Assembly (NCBI GenBank): GCA_945881885.1
Contig: CAMCVI010000004.1
Coordinates: 99,740-163,739, forward strand
Source: Chryseobacterium gleum
Lineage (GTDB): Bacteria > Bacteroidota > Bacteroidia > Flavobacteriales > Flavobacteriaceae
Length of the DNA: 64,000 nt
Direction of reading: 5' to 3'
Shown here: one piece after another, positions 9,454-16,919 of the stretch
Position numbering within the stretch: the first letter of the stretch is position 1
Layout: each line of letters begins with the position of its first letter
Made by a program: the position numbers and the translations under genes
Notes under the pieces: generated by a model
What the model was told of the DNA's origin: nothing
Seen by the model: only the letters and a program-made list of their open reading frames with translations
The model's database searches: none

Positions 9454-10184
9454 TGAAAAAATACATACTATTTGTTTTTGTTCTAATCCTTTCAGGTTGT
9501 GGTATTTCAGAGGATTGTGTAAAAAATGCAGGAAATCCAATAACTAAAGAATTTGCTATTTCTAATTTTGAAAAAATTCGCGTACACGCAGGAATTGCTT
9601 TAGTGGTAAAAGAAGGTCCAGATTTTAAAGTAATTATTGAATCAAATTCTAATGTAATTGGAAATATTGAAATAAATAAAGAAGGCGATTTTTTGGTTGC
9701 AAAAGACAACTCAACTTGTAATTGGACAAGAGATTTTAAAGCCGCAACTGTTTATGTAACCGCACCAAATATTACCGAAATTCATAGCAAAACAGAACAA
9801 GATATTTATTCAGACGGAACGCTTACTTTTCCAATTCTAAGATTATTTGCTTTAAATGAAGACGAAGCGGGTACTGGTGATTTCTATTTTAATATAAATA
9901 ACGGACAAACCGTAATTGAATCTAATCATGTTTCAAATTTTAATATTTCTGGGAATACTGCGGAATTATTGTGTAATTTCTATTTTGGTACAGGTAAATT
10001 TAATGGAGAAAATTTCATTTGTCAAAACATAAAAATTTTTCAACGAGGTTCTAACGATATGATTTTAAAACCCATTCAATCTATCTCAGGAAAAATTTTA
10101 AATACTGGGAATGTGATTCTGAAAAATAATCCACCAATTATTGATGTACAACAATTGTTTTCAGGACATTTGATTTTGAATTAA
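9450..10184 (+). CDS. GIN-domain (DUF2807) lipoprotein
   Basis: Putative surface or periplasmic lipoprotein of the 'head GIN domain' (DUF2807) family. 244 aa. The N terminus has a lipobox (LSGC, Cys near 17), followed by FEKIRVHAGIALVVKEG, the typical family opening, and then repeated short beta strands of a right-handed beta-helix type (ITEIHSKTEQDIYSDG, INNGQTVIESNHVSN). Two ATGs are tandem at 9450 and 9453; either fits. It is translationally coupled to the PagL-like gene. Function is unknown; the family is named as adhesin-like by structure only. Confidence 0.75.
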   Translation: MMKKYILFVFVLILSGCGISEDCVKNAGNPITKEFAISNFEKIRVHAGIALVVKEGPDFKVIIESNSNVIGNIEINKEGDFLVAKDNSTCNWTRDFKAATVYVTAPNITEIHSKTEQDIYSDGTLTFPILRLFALNEDEAGTGDFYFNINNGQTVIESNHVSNFNISGNTAELLCNFYFGTGKFNGENFICQNIKIFQRGSNDMILKPIQSISGKILNTGNVILKNNPPIIDVQQLFSGHLILN

Positions 10185-10870
10185 GCTTTCGTTTTTTCTC
10201 TAAATACTTTTTCCAAATTCTTACCTAAATCTGCAAGTTGCGAATCTTCTACAATTTTTCCTTTGTGAATTATGATAATTCTATCGCAAATAGCTTCCAC
10301 TTCTTGCATTATATGTGTAGATAAAAAAACCGTTTTGTCTTTACCAATATTTTTAATTAATTCTCTAATTTCCACCAATTGATTTGGATCTAAACCGGTT
10401 GTTGGTTCATCTAAAATCAAAACATCTGGATTATGAAGTAAAGCTGTAGCCAATCCTACACGCTGACGAAATCCTTTAGAAAGTTCGCCAATTTTTTTAT
10501 GACATTCCGGTGTTAAACCCGTCAATTCAATCACTTCTTGGATTTGAGTTTTGTCTGTTTTGTGCACATCAGCACTAAATTCTAAATATTCACGAACATA
10601 TAAATCTAGATATAACGGATTGTGTTCTGGTAAATATCCAACAGATTGTTGCACACTTTTTTGAGCTGTAATAACATCGAAACCATTTACGGTTGCTTCA
10701 CCTTCATCAGCTGTTAAATAGGTTGTCAATATTTTCATTAATGTTGATTTTCCGGCACCATTTGGACCTAAAAAACCTACTATTTCCCCTTTTTTTACAG
10801 AAAAACTAACGTTGTCCAACGCTTTTTGAGTTCCGTATGTTTTGGTGATGTCTTTTACCTCTATTGACAT
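10181..10870 (-). CDS. gldA: GldA-like ABC transporter ATP-binding protein
   Basis: ATPase subunit of an ABC exporter, close in sequence to GldA of the gliding-associated GldAFG transporter. Walker A GPNGAGKST, a Q-loop region with YLPEHNPLYLDLYVREYL, the ABC signature ELSKGFRQRVGLA and Walker B VLILDEPTTGLDP are intact. I start it at the ATG at 10870 (MSIEVKDITKTYG); an upstream in-frame ATG would add 12 residues that fit nothing. At 229 aa it ends right after the ATPase domain, whereas the GldA I recall is near 300 aa. It converges with the GIN gene (4-bp overlap). No permease is adjacent. Confidence 0.7.
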   Translation of the reverse strand: MSIEVKDITKTYGTQKALDNVSFSVKKGEIVGFLGPNGAGKSTLMKILTTYLTADEGEATVNGFDVITAQKSVQQSVGYLPEHNPLYLDLYVREYLEFSADVHKTDKTQIQEVIELTGLTPECHKKIGELSKGFRQRVGLATALLHNPDVLILDEPTTGLDPNQLVEIRELIKNIGKDKTVFLSTHIMQEVEAICDRIIIIHKGKIVEDSQLADLGKNLEKVFREKTKA

Positions 10871-10940
10871 AATCTTCTTTTCAACAAAAATAATAAATAA
10901 AAGCAATACTTTAATAGATAAATTTAAGTTAATATAGTTT

Positions 10941-10967
10941 TTGTTGTTTAATTTTTACGTAAATTTG
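10941..10967 (+). promoter_or_regulatory. Promoter for the tetR-aarF-SDR operon
   Basis: TTG (10941-10943) and TAAATTTG (10960-10967), with a slightly short 16-nt spacer. A small palindrome TTGTT-C-AACAA (10965-10975) overlaps the predicted start and could be an operator for the TetR-type protein; this is inference. Confidence 0.45.
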
Positions 10968-10987
10968 TTCAACAAAATAAGATTATT

Positions 10988-11665
10988 ATGGCTGCACCAA
11001 AAAAAAAGATAGCAATTACCGAAGATGTAATTATTTCTGCATACACAGATTATAGTTTAACGCATGGCAAAAAACCAAATTCAGTTTATGAATTTGCCAA
11101 ACAAAATGGCATGACAGAATCTGATTTTTATCAATTTTTTACTTCTTTTGAATCGTTAGAAAAGCAATATTTTGTTGCTATGTTTGACTATACTTTAACT
11201 TTGTTAGAAAAAAACGAAGCCTATCAATCGTATGAAAGTGCGGACAAGTTATCCGCCTTTTATTTCACTTTTTTTGAAATGGCAACTGCAAATAGAAGTT
11301 TTGTTATTTACTTGTTAGAACAAGATAAAAATCCAATGAAAAACTTAGGTAAAATGGGCAAACTTCGTGAAGTGTATTTGGATTATGCCTTAACTATTTT
11401 AGAAAAACCAATTAAAATTGAACAAGAAACTGTAGTTAAAATCCAAGATAAATTCTTACAAGAAGCATCTTGGTTACAATTTTTATCTATTTTCAATTTT
11501 TGGATGAAAGACGAATCTAAAAATTTTGAAAAAACAGATATCTTCATTGAAAAATCAGTAAAAGCTAGTTTCGATTTGGCTTATAATATTCCAACACAAA
11601 GCATTATTGATTTTGGAAAATTTTTATGGAAAGAACAAATGAATGGTATGTTTTCTAAATCATAA
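10988..11665 (+). CDS. TetR/AcrR-type transcriptional regulator
   Basis: 225 aa. The N-terminal 60 residues look like a TetR helix-turn-helix (ITEDVIISAYTDYSLTHG, then SVYEFAKQNGMTESDFYQFF), followed by an all-helical ligand or dimerisation region typical of the Bacteroidota TetR group. It sits first in an apparent operon, 15 bp before the AarF kinase gene, so it may regulate its own operon. The DNA-binding part is less canonical than textbook TetR. Ligand unknown. Confidence 0.75.
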   Translation: MAAPKKKIAITEDVIISAYTDYSLTHGKKPNSVYEFAKQNGMTESDFYQFFTSFESLEKQYFVAMFDYTLTLLEKNEAYQSYESADKLSAFYFTFFEMATANRSFVIYLLEQDKNPMKNLGKMGKLREVYLDYALTILEKPIKIEQETVVKIQDKFLQEASWLQFLSIFNFWMKDESKNFEKTDIFIEKSVKASFDLAYNIPTQSIIDFGKFLWKEQMNGMFSKS

Positions 11666-11680
11666 ACACAACAAAAAATA

Positions 11681-12988
11681 ATGAATAAAATAGATAGTAT
11701 TCCAACGGGAAAGATGCAGCGCGTAACAAAATTAGTTACCACAGGGGTGAAAGTTGGAGGAAATTACCTAAAATATTACGGTGAAAAAGTAGTTAATCCT
11801 GCTTTAACTAAAGATAAATTACACGAAAGTAATGCCTCAGATATTTATGATGGATTAAAAGAATTAAAGGGAAGTGCGTTAAAAGTCGCACAAATGCTAA
11901 GCATGGAAAAAAACTTATTGCCGCAATCTTATGTAGATAAGTTTTCGTTGTCGCAATTTTCTGTTCCGCCTTTGTCAGCGCCTTTGGTTCGAAAAACGTT
12001 TAAAACTTATTTTAAAAAATATCCAGAAGAATTATTTGATACTTTTTCTCCAGATTCAATAAATGCAGCAAGCATTGGTCAAGTTCATAAAGCTACAAAA
12101 GACGGCAAAGATTTAGCTGTTAAAATTCAATATCCAGGCATACGAGAAAGTATCGGTTCGGATATTGCAATAGTAAAACCAATTGCTGTTAGAATGTTTA
12201 ATTTACAAGGAACTTCTGATGAATATTTTCAAGAAGTAGAGGAAAAATTAACTGAAGAAACAGATTATAAATTAGAAATTTCGCAATCAATGAAGGTTAT
12301 TGAAGATTGTGAGAAAATTGATAATTTATTATTTCCAAAATATTACCCTGAATATTCTTCGGACAAAATTATTACAATGGATTGGATGAACGGAATTCAT
12401 TTATCTGAATTTTGTTCTAGTAACGCGTCTCAAGAACAGCGCAATAAAGTAGGGCAAACCTTATGGAATTTTTACATGTATCAAATTCATCAATTGAAAA
12501 AATTTCATGCTGATCCGCACCCAGGTAATTTTTTAGTAGATGAAAACGACAACCTAGTTGCGATTGATTTTGGCTGCATGAAAGAAATTCCGATTGATTT
12601 TTATGTACCTTATTTTGAAGTGTCTACAAAAGAATCTTTAAAAGACATGGACTATTTTACAAAAAAATTATACGAATTGGAAATACTTAAAAGCACAGAT
12701 ACACCTAAGGAACTTGATTTTTTTACAAATCTGTTTCATGATTTGCTAAGTGTTTTTACTCAGCCAATTCAAGCAGTAGTTTTTGATTTTGCACAACCTG
12801 AATTTCAAACTCAAATTGCGGTATTAAGTGAAAAATTTGCTAGCGACAAAACATTACGAAAAATGAATGGCAACAGAGGATCCAAACATTTCATTTACGT
12901 AAACCGAACATTTTTTGGTTTATACAGCCTAATGGCTGACATTAAAGCAAAAGTAATAGTCAACGATTTTGAAAAATATTTAAATTAA
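11681..12988 (+). CDS. AarF/ABC1/UbiB-family atypical kinase
   Basis: 435 aa. The UbiB-type protein-kinase-like fold is clear: the KxGQ-like region (ELKGSALKVAQMLSME, about 61-76), AASIGQVHKA (about 129-138), the conserved Lys in LAVKIQYPG, FHADPHPGNFLV (about 275) and AIDFGCMKE (DFG equivalent, about 292-300). UbiB family members support quinone synthesis or lipid transport; a precise role here is unknown. There is no C-terminal membrane hairpin like that of E. coli UbiB. It follows the tetR gene by 15 bp and precedes the SDR gene by 8 bp. Confidence 0.85.
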   Translation: MNKIDSIPTGKMQRVTKLVTTGVKVGGNYLKYYGEKVVNPALTKDKLHESNASDIYDGLKELKGSALKVAQMLSMEKNLLPQSYVDKFSLSQFSVPPLSAPLVRKTFKTYFKKYPEELFDTFSPDSINAASIGQVHKATKDGKDLAVKIQYPGIRESIGSDIAIVKPIAVRMFNLQGTSDEYFQEVEEKLTEETDYKLEISQSMKVIEDCEKIDNLLFPKYYPEYSSDKIITMDWMNGIHLSEFCSSNASQEQRNKVGQTLWNFYMYQIHQLKKFHADPHPGNFLVDENDNLVAIDFGCMKEIPIDFYVPYFEVSTKESLKDMDYFTKKLYELEILKSTDTPKELDFFTNLFHDLLSVFTQPIQAVVFDFAQPEFQTQIAVLSEKFASDKTLRKMNGNRGSKHFIYVNRTFFGLYSLMADIKAKVIVNDFEKYLN

Positions 12989-12996
12989 AATTACAT

Positions 12997-13680
12997 ATGA
13001 AAAACTACTTAATAATTGGCGGAAGCAAAGGCGTTGGAGAACAAATTGTAAAAGAATTATCCGATAAAGGTAATTTTTGTCATGTTATTTCTCGTTCAGA
13101 ACCTACTTATTCTTTCAATGGAAATTGGCACCAATTGGATGCCTTAACGGATGTTTTACCAACTATTGAAGCCATTGATGGTTTGGTATATTGTTTAGGA
13201 AGTATCAATTTGAAACCATTTAATCGTTTGAGTTTAGAAGATTTTAATTCAGATTTAAATGTTAACTTTTTTGGTGCTTTAAAAGCGTTTCAACACTATT
13301 TGCCAACTTTAAAAAAATCAGAACAAGCAAGTGTGGTAATGTTTAGTACGGTTGCGGTGCAGTCAGGAATGCCATATCATGCAAGTATTGCTGCAGCAAA
13401 AGGAGCTGTTGAAGGTTTAGTAAAAAGTTTGGCGGCCGAATTTGCTCCTAAAATTAGAGTGAATGCTATAGCGCCTTCTTTAATTGATTCGCCATTGGCT
13501 GCAGGAATTTTACGATCAGATCAAATAAGAGAAAATATGATTACGAAACATCCTTTAAAGCGAATTTTAAATCCTGTTGATGTTTCTCAAACCGCTTGTT
13601 TTTTATTAACAGAAGCTTCGAATGGAATTACAGGACAAATTATAGTTCAAGATAATGGACTAGTAAGTTTAAGTTATTAA
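12997..13680 (+). CDS. SDR-family oxidoreductase with altered active site
   Basis: 227 aa. The Rossmann N terminus has IIGGSKGVGEQI (GGxxGxG cofactor loop), and LNVNFFGALKAF and VVMFSTVAVQSG place the usual Asn and Ser. The YxxxK catalytic position reads IAAAK (segment HASIAAAKGAVEG, about 129-141), so the usual Tyr is Ile; the only nearby Tyr is four residues further upstream. The C-terminal IAPSLIDSPLA and GITGQIIVQDNG are normal SDR segments. Last gene of the tetR-aarF-SDR operon. It may be an atypical or non-catalytic dehydrogenase. Confidence 0.85.
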   Translation: MKNYLIIGGSKGVGEQIVKELSDKGNFCHVISRSEPTYSFNGNWHQLDALTDVLPTIEAIDGLVYCLGSINLKPFNRLSLEDFNSDLNVNFFGALKAFQHYLPTLKKSEQASVVMFSTVAVQSGMPYHASIAAAKGAVEGLVKSLAAEFAPKIRVNAIAPSLIDSPLAAGILRSDQIRENMITKHPLKRILNPVDVSQTACFLLTEASNGITGQIIVQDNGLVSLSY

Positions 13681-13688
13681 ATATTTTA

Positions 13689-13696
13689 TATATTTG
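13689..13696 (+). promoter_or_regulatory. Candidate -7 element ahead of the DAHP synthase leader
   Basis: TATATTTG matches TAnnTTTG and starts 8 nt after the SDR stop. The predicted transcript (from about 13703) would pass through the terminator at 13764 before reaching the aro gene. Confidence 0.45.
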
Positions 13697-13724
13697 TAAT
13701 AGCTTAAAAATCGCCGATAATTAG

Positions 13725-13742
13725 TATAACTTTTCAGTTATA
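13725..13742 (+). promoter_or_regulatory. Leader hairpin
   Basis: A perfect 7-bp stem, TATAACT (13725-13731) with AGTTATA (13736-13742), loop TTTC. It lies between the candidate promoter and the terminator of the DAHP synthase leader. Confidence 0.5.
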
Positions 13743-13763
13743 TTAAAATTATATAAATTAATA

Positions 13764-13790
13764 AATCCCGATTTTTTCGGGATTTTTTAT
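13764..13790 (+). terminator. Intrinsic terminator immediately before DAHP synthase (possible attenuator)
   Basis: An 8-bp stem, AATCCCGA (13764-13771) with TCGGGATT (13777-13784), a 5-T loop and a trailing T-run. It ends about 10 nt before the ATG at 13800, so no separate promoter fits after it. The earlier segment AAAAATCG (13706-13713) is complementary to CGATTTTT (13769-13776), which overlaps the left arm and loop. Confidence 0.85.
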
Positions 13791-13799
13791 ACAAATAAA

Positions 13800-14885
13800 A
13801 TGGAAATCACAAAAGAACACCAACAATGGTTGGTAGATTTAAAATTAAATCATCCTCTAGTAATAGCCGGACCATGTAGTGCTGAGACCGAAGAGCAAGT
13901 TTTAAAAATTGCACATGAACTAAAAAATTCTGATGTTTCTATTTTTCGTGCTGGAATTTGGAAACCAAGAACGCGTCCGGGAGGATTTGAAGGTGTGGGT
14001 GAAATTGGTCTGAAATGGATGCAGAAAGCTAAAGCTGAAACAGGCCTGTTAATGGCAATCGAAGTTGCCAATGCCAATCATGTAAAATTGGCCTTACAAT
14101 ATGATATTGATGTGCTTTGGATTGGTGCGCGAACTACTGTAAATCCGTTTACGGTCCAAGAAATTGCAGATGCTTTACAAAACACCAATAAAATTGTGTT
14201 GATCAAAAACCCAGTGAATCCAGATTTGTCATTGTGGATTGGTGGACTAGAACGCTTACATCAAGCGGGGATTAAAAATTTAGGTGTAATTCATAGAGGA
14301 TTTTCAACCTATGAGAAAACGAAATTTAGAAACAATCCAGAATGGCAAATCGCGATTGATATGCAAAATAGATTTCCTAATTTACCATTAATTTGTGATC
14401 CTTCTCATATTACAGGTAAAAGAGATATGATTCAGGAAGTGTCGCAACAAGCTTTAGATTTAAATTATGATGGGTTAATGATTGAAACACATTTTGATCC
14501 CGATAATGCATGGAGTGATGCTGCACAGCAAGTTACACCTGCCGCTTTGAAACAAATTTTCGTTGATTTAAAAATGAGAAAAGAAACCGATGAAAATGCA
14601 GAATGGAACAAGGCAATGGCTTTACAACGCGCTTATATTGATGAATTGGATACAAAATTGATTGAAATTTTAGGAAAAAGAATGAAGCTAGCGGAGAAAA
14701 TCGGACAACTTAAAAAAGAAAAAAACGTGGCCATTTTACAAAATAAACGTTGGAACGAAATTTTAGGTAGAATGATTTTAGATGGAGAAAATAAAGGATT
14801 AAATGAGGATTTTATTTTGCGAATTTACAAAGCGATTCATCAAGAAAGTATTGCACATCAGGAAAAAATAATAAATAAGATTTAA
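13800..14885 (+). CDS. Bifunctional DAHP synthase / chorismate mutase
   Basis: Fusion that catalyses the entry step of the shikimate pathway (PEP + erythrose-4-phosphate to DAHP) and the chorismate-to-prephenate step toward Phe/Tyr. 361 aa. Residues 1-260 are the type I-beta DAHP synthase barrel (IAGPCSAETEEQ near 21-32, AGIWKPRTRPGGFEG, CDPSHITGKRD). Residues about 275-361 are an AroQ-type chorismate mutase helix bundle (AYIDELDTKLIEILGKRM). The mutase may act as an allosteric sensor, as in other such fusions. The start is fixed by the family N terminus and lies only 10-15 nt after a terminator. Confidence 0.93.
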   Translation: MEITKEHQQWLVDLKLNHPLVIAGPCSAETEEQVLKIAHELKNSDVSIFRAGIWKPRTRPGGFEGVGEIGLKWMQKAKAETGLLMAIEVANANHVKLALQYDIDVLWIGARTTVNPFTVQEIADALQNTNKIVLIKNPVNPDLSLWIGGLERLHQAGIKNLGVIHRGFSTYEKTKFRNNPEWQIAIDMQNRFPNLPLICDPSHITGKRDMIQEVSQQALDLNYDGLMIETHFDPDNAWSDAAQQVTPAALKQIFVDLKMRKETDENAEWNKAMALQRAYIDELDTKLIEILGKRMKLAEKIGQLKKEKNVAILQNKRWNEILGRMILDGENKGLNEDFILRIYKAIHQESIAHQEKIINKI

Positions 14886-14952
14886 ATAAATTATCAATTA
14901 TAGATTTTGAATAATAAAGAGTAAATTTGTCATTCATCGTTTACAAATTAAC

Positions 14953-15930
14953 ATGACAGGAACCGTTTATAAATCTACCGGAAGTTGGTATTACGTAAAA
15001 TCTGAAGATAACCAATTTTACAATTGTCGTATCAAAGGTAAATTCCGTATCAAAGGCATTAAAAGCACCAATCCAATTGCAGTAGGTGATGTGGTAGATT
15101 TTGATTTAGACGAAACCGTTGATGAAGTAAACGGAATTATTACCCATATTCACGACAGAAAAAATTATATCGTTCGTAAATCGGTAAATTTATCTAAGCA
15201 GACACATATTATTGCCTCTAATATTGACATTGGTTTTCTAATTGTCACCATCAACAATCCAATTACTACAACTAGTTTTATTGATAGATTTTTAGTTACT
15301 GCAAAAGCGTATGGCATTGAAGCAATTATAATTTTCAATAAAATTGACACCTTTGACGAGGCTACTTTAAACGAACAACTTTATTTACAACATATTTACA
15401 CCCAAATTGGTTATACTTGTTTACGAGTTTCGGCAACAGATAATAAAGGCGTTGCTGAATTAATGGATATTATGAAAGGAAAAGTGTCTATGTTTTCTGG
15501 ACATTCTGGTGTTGGAAAATCTACTTTAGTAAATGCCATTGAGCCTACATTAAAATTAAAAACCAAAGAAATTTCTAATTCGCACGCCCAGGGGCAACAT
15601 ACTACCACTTTTGCTGAGATGTTTGATTTGTCAGACAATATACGAATTATTGACACACCAGGAATTAGAGGTTTTGGAATGGTAGACATGGAAAAACAAG
15701 AAGTTTCGGATTACTTTCCTGAACTTTTTGCTTTGAAAGAAGCGTGTAAATTCAACAATTGCTTACATAAAGAAGAGCCAAATTGTGCCGTAAAGAAAGC
15801 TTTAGACGAAGATAAAATTACTTGGAGTAGGTACCAAAGTTATCTGAAAATTTTAGAAGGCGATGATGAGCAATATCGAAATGACATTTACGGAGAAGAC
15901 AGAATTGCCAGCGATGAAACGAGAAAATAA
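14953..15930 (+). CDS. rsgA: Ribosome small-subunit-dependent GTPase A
   Basis: Circularly permuted GTPase that helps late maturation of the 30S subunit. 325 aa. The order is an N-terminal OB fold, then the G4-like FNKID, then the G1 P-loop GHSGVGKSTLVNAI (about 183-196), then DTPGIRGFG (G3), then a zinc knuckle with CKFNNCLH and a later Cys (about 265-280), as in RsgA. Start ATG at 14953 fits the family. It is 19 bp before dtd on the same strand. Confidence 0.95.
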   Translation: MTGTVYKSTGSWYYVKSEDNQFYNCRIKGKFRIKGIKSTNPIAVGDVVDFDLDETVDEVNGIITHIHDRKNYIVRKSVNLSKQTHIIASNIDIGFLIVTINNPITTTSFIDRFLVTAKAYGIEAIIIFNKIDTFDEATLNEQLYLQHIYTQIGYTCLRVSATDNKGVAELMDIMKGKVSMFSGHSGVGKSTLVNAIEPTLKLKTKEISNSHAQGQHTTTFAEMFDLSDNIRIIDTPGIRGFGMVDMEKQEVSDYFPELFALKEACKFNNCLHKEEPNCAVKKALDEDKITWSRYQSYLKILEGDDEQYRNDIYGEDRIASDETRK

Positions 15931-15949
15931 TTCATAATTTACCATTATT

Positions 15950-16402
15950 TTGAAAGTAGTTATACAAAGAGTTTCCGAAGCTTCCGTTACAATTAATCAA
16001 AATATTGTAGCTAAAATAAATAATGGTCTTTTGGTTTTAGTAGGTATTGAAGAAACAGATACTTTTGAAGATAGTAATTGGTTGGTTTCTAAAATTGTAT
16101 ATCTTCGTATTTTCGAAGATGCAAATAAGGTGATGAACCTTTCAGTTAAAGATTGTGATGGCGAAATAATTGTTGTAAGTCAATTTACCCTTCATGCATT
16201 AACTAAAAAAGGAAACAGACCAAGTTATATAAAAGCCGCGAAACCAGAAATTGCCATTCCGATGTATGAAAAATTTGTAGAACATTTGGAATTGGAATTA
16301 GGAAAAAAAATCCAAACAGGACAATTTGGAGCCGATATGAAAGTAGCATTAGTAAATGACGGACCCGTAACTATAATTATTGATAGTAAAAATAAAGAGT
16401 AG
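15950..16402 (+). CDS. dtd: D-aminoacyl-tRNA deacylase
   Basis: Hydrolyses D-amino acids from mischarged tRNA. 150 aa, the standard length. Motifs: MKVVIQRVSEASVTI at the N terminus, SQFTLHALTKKGNRPSY (about 79-95) with the active-site Thr/Ser region, and FGADMKVALVNDGPVT near the C terminus with the Gly-Pro cross-subunit motif. The start is TTG at 15950; it gives the conserved first residues and no ATG fits. It is followed after 1 bp by a small membrane protein gene. Confidence 0.95.
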   Translation: MKVVIQRVSEASVTINQNIVAKINNGLLVLVGIEETDTFEDSNWLVSKIVYLRIFEDANKVMNLSVKDCDGEIIVVSQFTLHALTKKGNRPSYIKAAKPEIAIPMYEKFVEHLELELGKKIQTGQFGADMKVALVNDGPVTIIIDSKNKE

Positions 16403-16403
16403 A

Positions 16404-16616
16404 ATGAAAAACTTCAATCTAAAAAGATTTCTCATCGAGGTACTAATTTACGCTGTAATTTTTGCTGTAATAATGTATTTTGCAGAATATAAAGATGTTC
16501 AAAAAGCTATAACAGCTGGTTTGTTTTATGGTTTTTCTATGTCGATTTTTAATTCATTTATCCTACCAAAATTCCAAAAAAAGAAATATTATGAACATAC
16601 AAAATGCTCAACTTGA
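16404..16616 (+). CDS. Small membrane protein, unknown function
   Basis: 70 aa from the ATG at 16404, which directly follows the dtd stop; the longer reading from inside dtd is not needed. Two hydrophobic segments (about 8-25 and 33-52) suggest two membrane helices, with a Lys-rich tail. Its end overlaps the next gene by 26 bp, so it is probably co-translated in the dtd-mazG run. I do not recognise a family. Confidence 0.6.
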   Translation: MKNFNLKRFLIEVLIYAVIFAVIMYFAEYKDVQKAITAGLFYGFSMSIFNSFILPKFQKKKYYEHTKCST

Positions 16617-16917
16617 CGTTGATAATTGGATAAAAAACCATGGCGTTCGTTATTTTAATGAATTAACCAATATGGCTCAACTTACAGAAGAAGTTGGCGA
16701 AGTAGCACGAATTATAGCTAGAAGATACGGAGAACAATCTGAAAAAGAATCGGATAAAAATAAAGATTTAGGGGAAGAATTAGCAGACGTAGTTTTTGTA
16801 GTTTTATGTTTAGCGAATCAAACCGGAATTAATTTGCAAGAAGCTTTTGATAAAAAACTCGATTTGAAAACCAATAGAGACCACGACCGCCATCAAAATA
16901 ATGAAAAACTTAAATAA
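16591..16917 (+). CDS. MazG-like nucleotide pyrophosphohydrolase
   Basis: 108 aa from the ATG at 16591; an upstream in-frame start would add 21 residues that belong to the overlapping membrane gene's region. The metal-binding pattern of all-alpha NTP pyrophosphatases is present: LTEEVGEVARII (EExxE-type, about 24-35), then DLGEELADVVFVVLCLA (ExxD, about 51-67). It likely hydrolyses non-canonical or excess NTPs. It is a short, MazG-like/iMazG-size protein rather than the two-domain E. coli MazG. Confidence 0.88.
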   Translation: MNIQNAQLDVDNWIKNHGVRYFNELTNMAQLTEEVGEVARIIARRYGEQSEKESDKNKDLGEELADVVFVVLCLANQTGINLQEAFDKKLDLKTNRDHDRHQNNEKLK

Positions 16918-16919
16918 TT

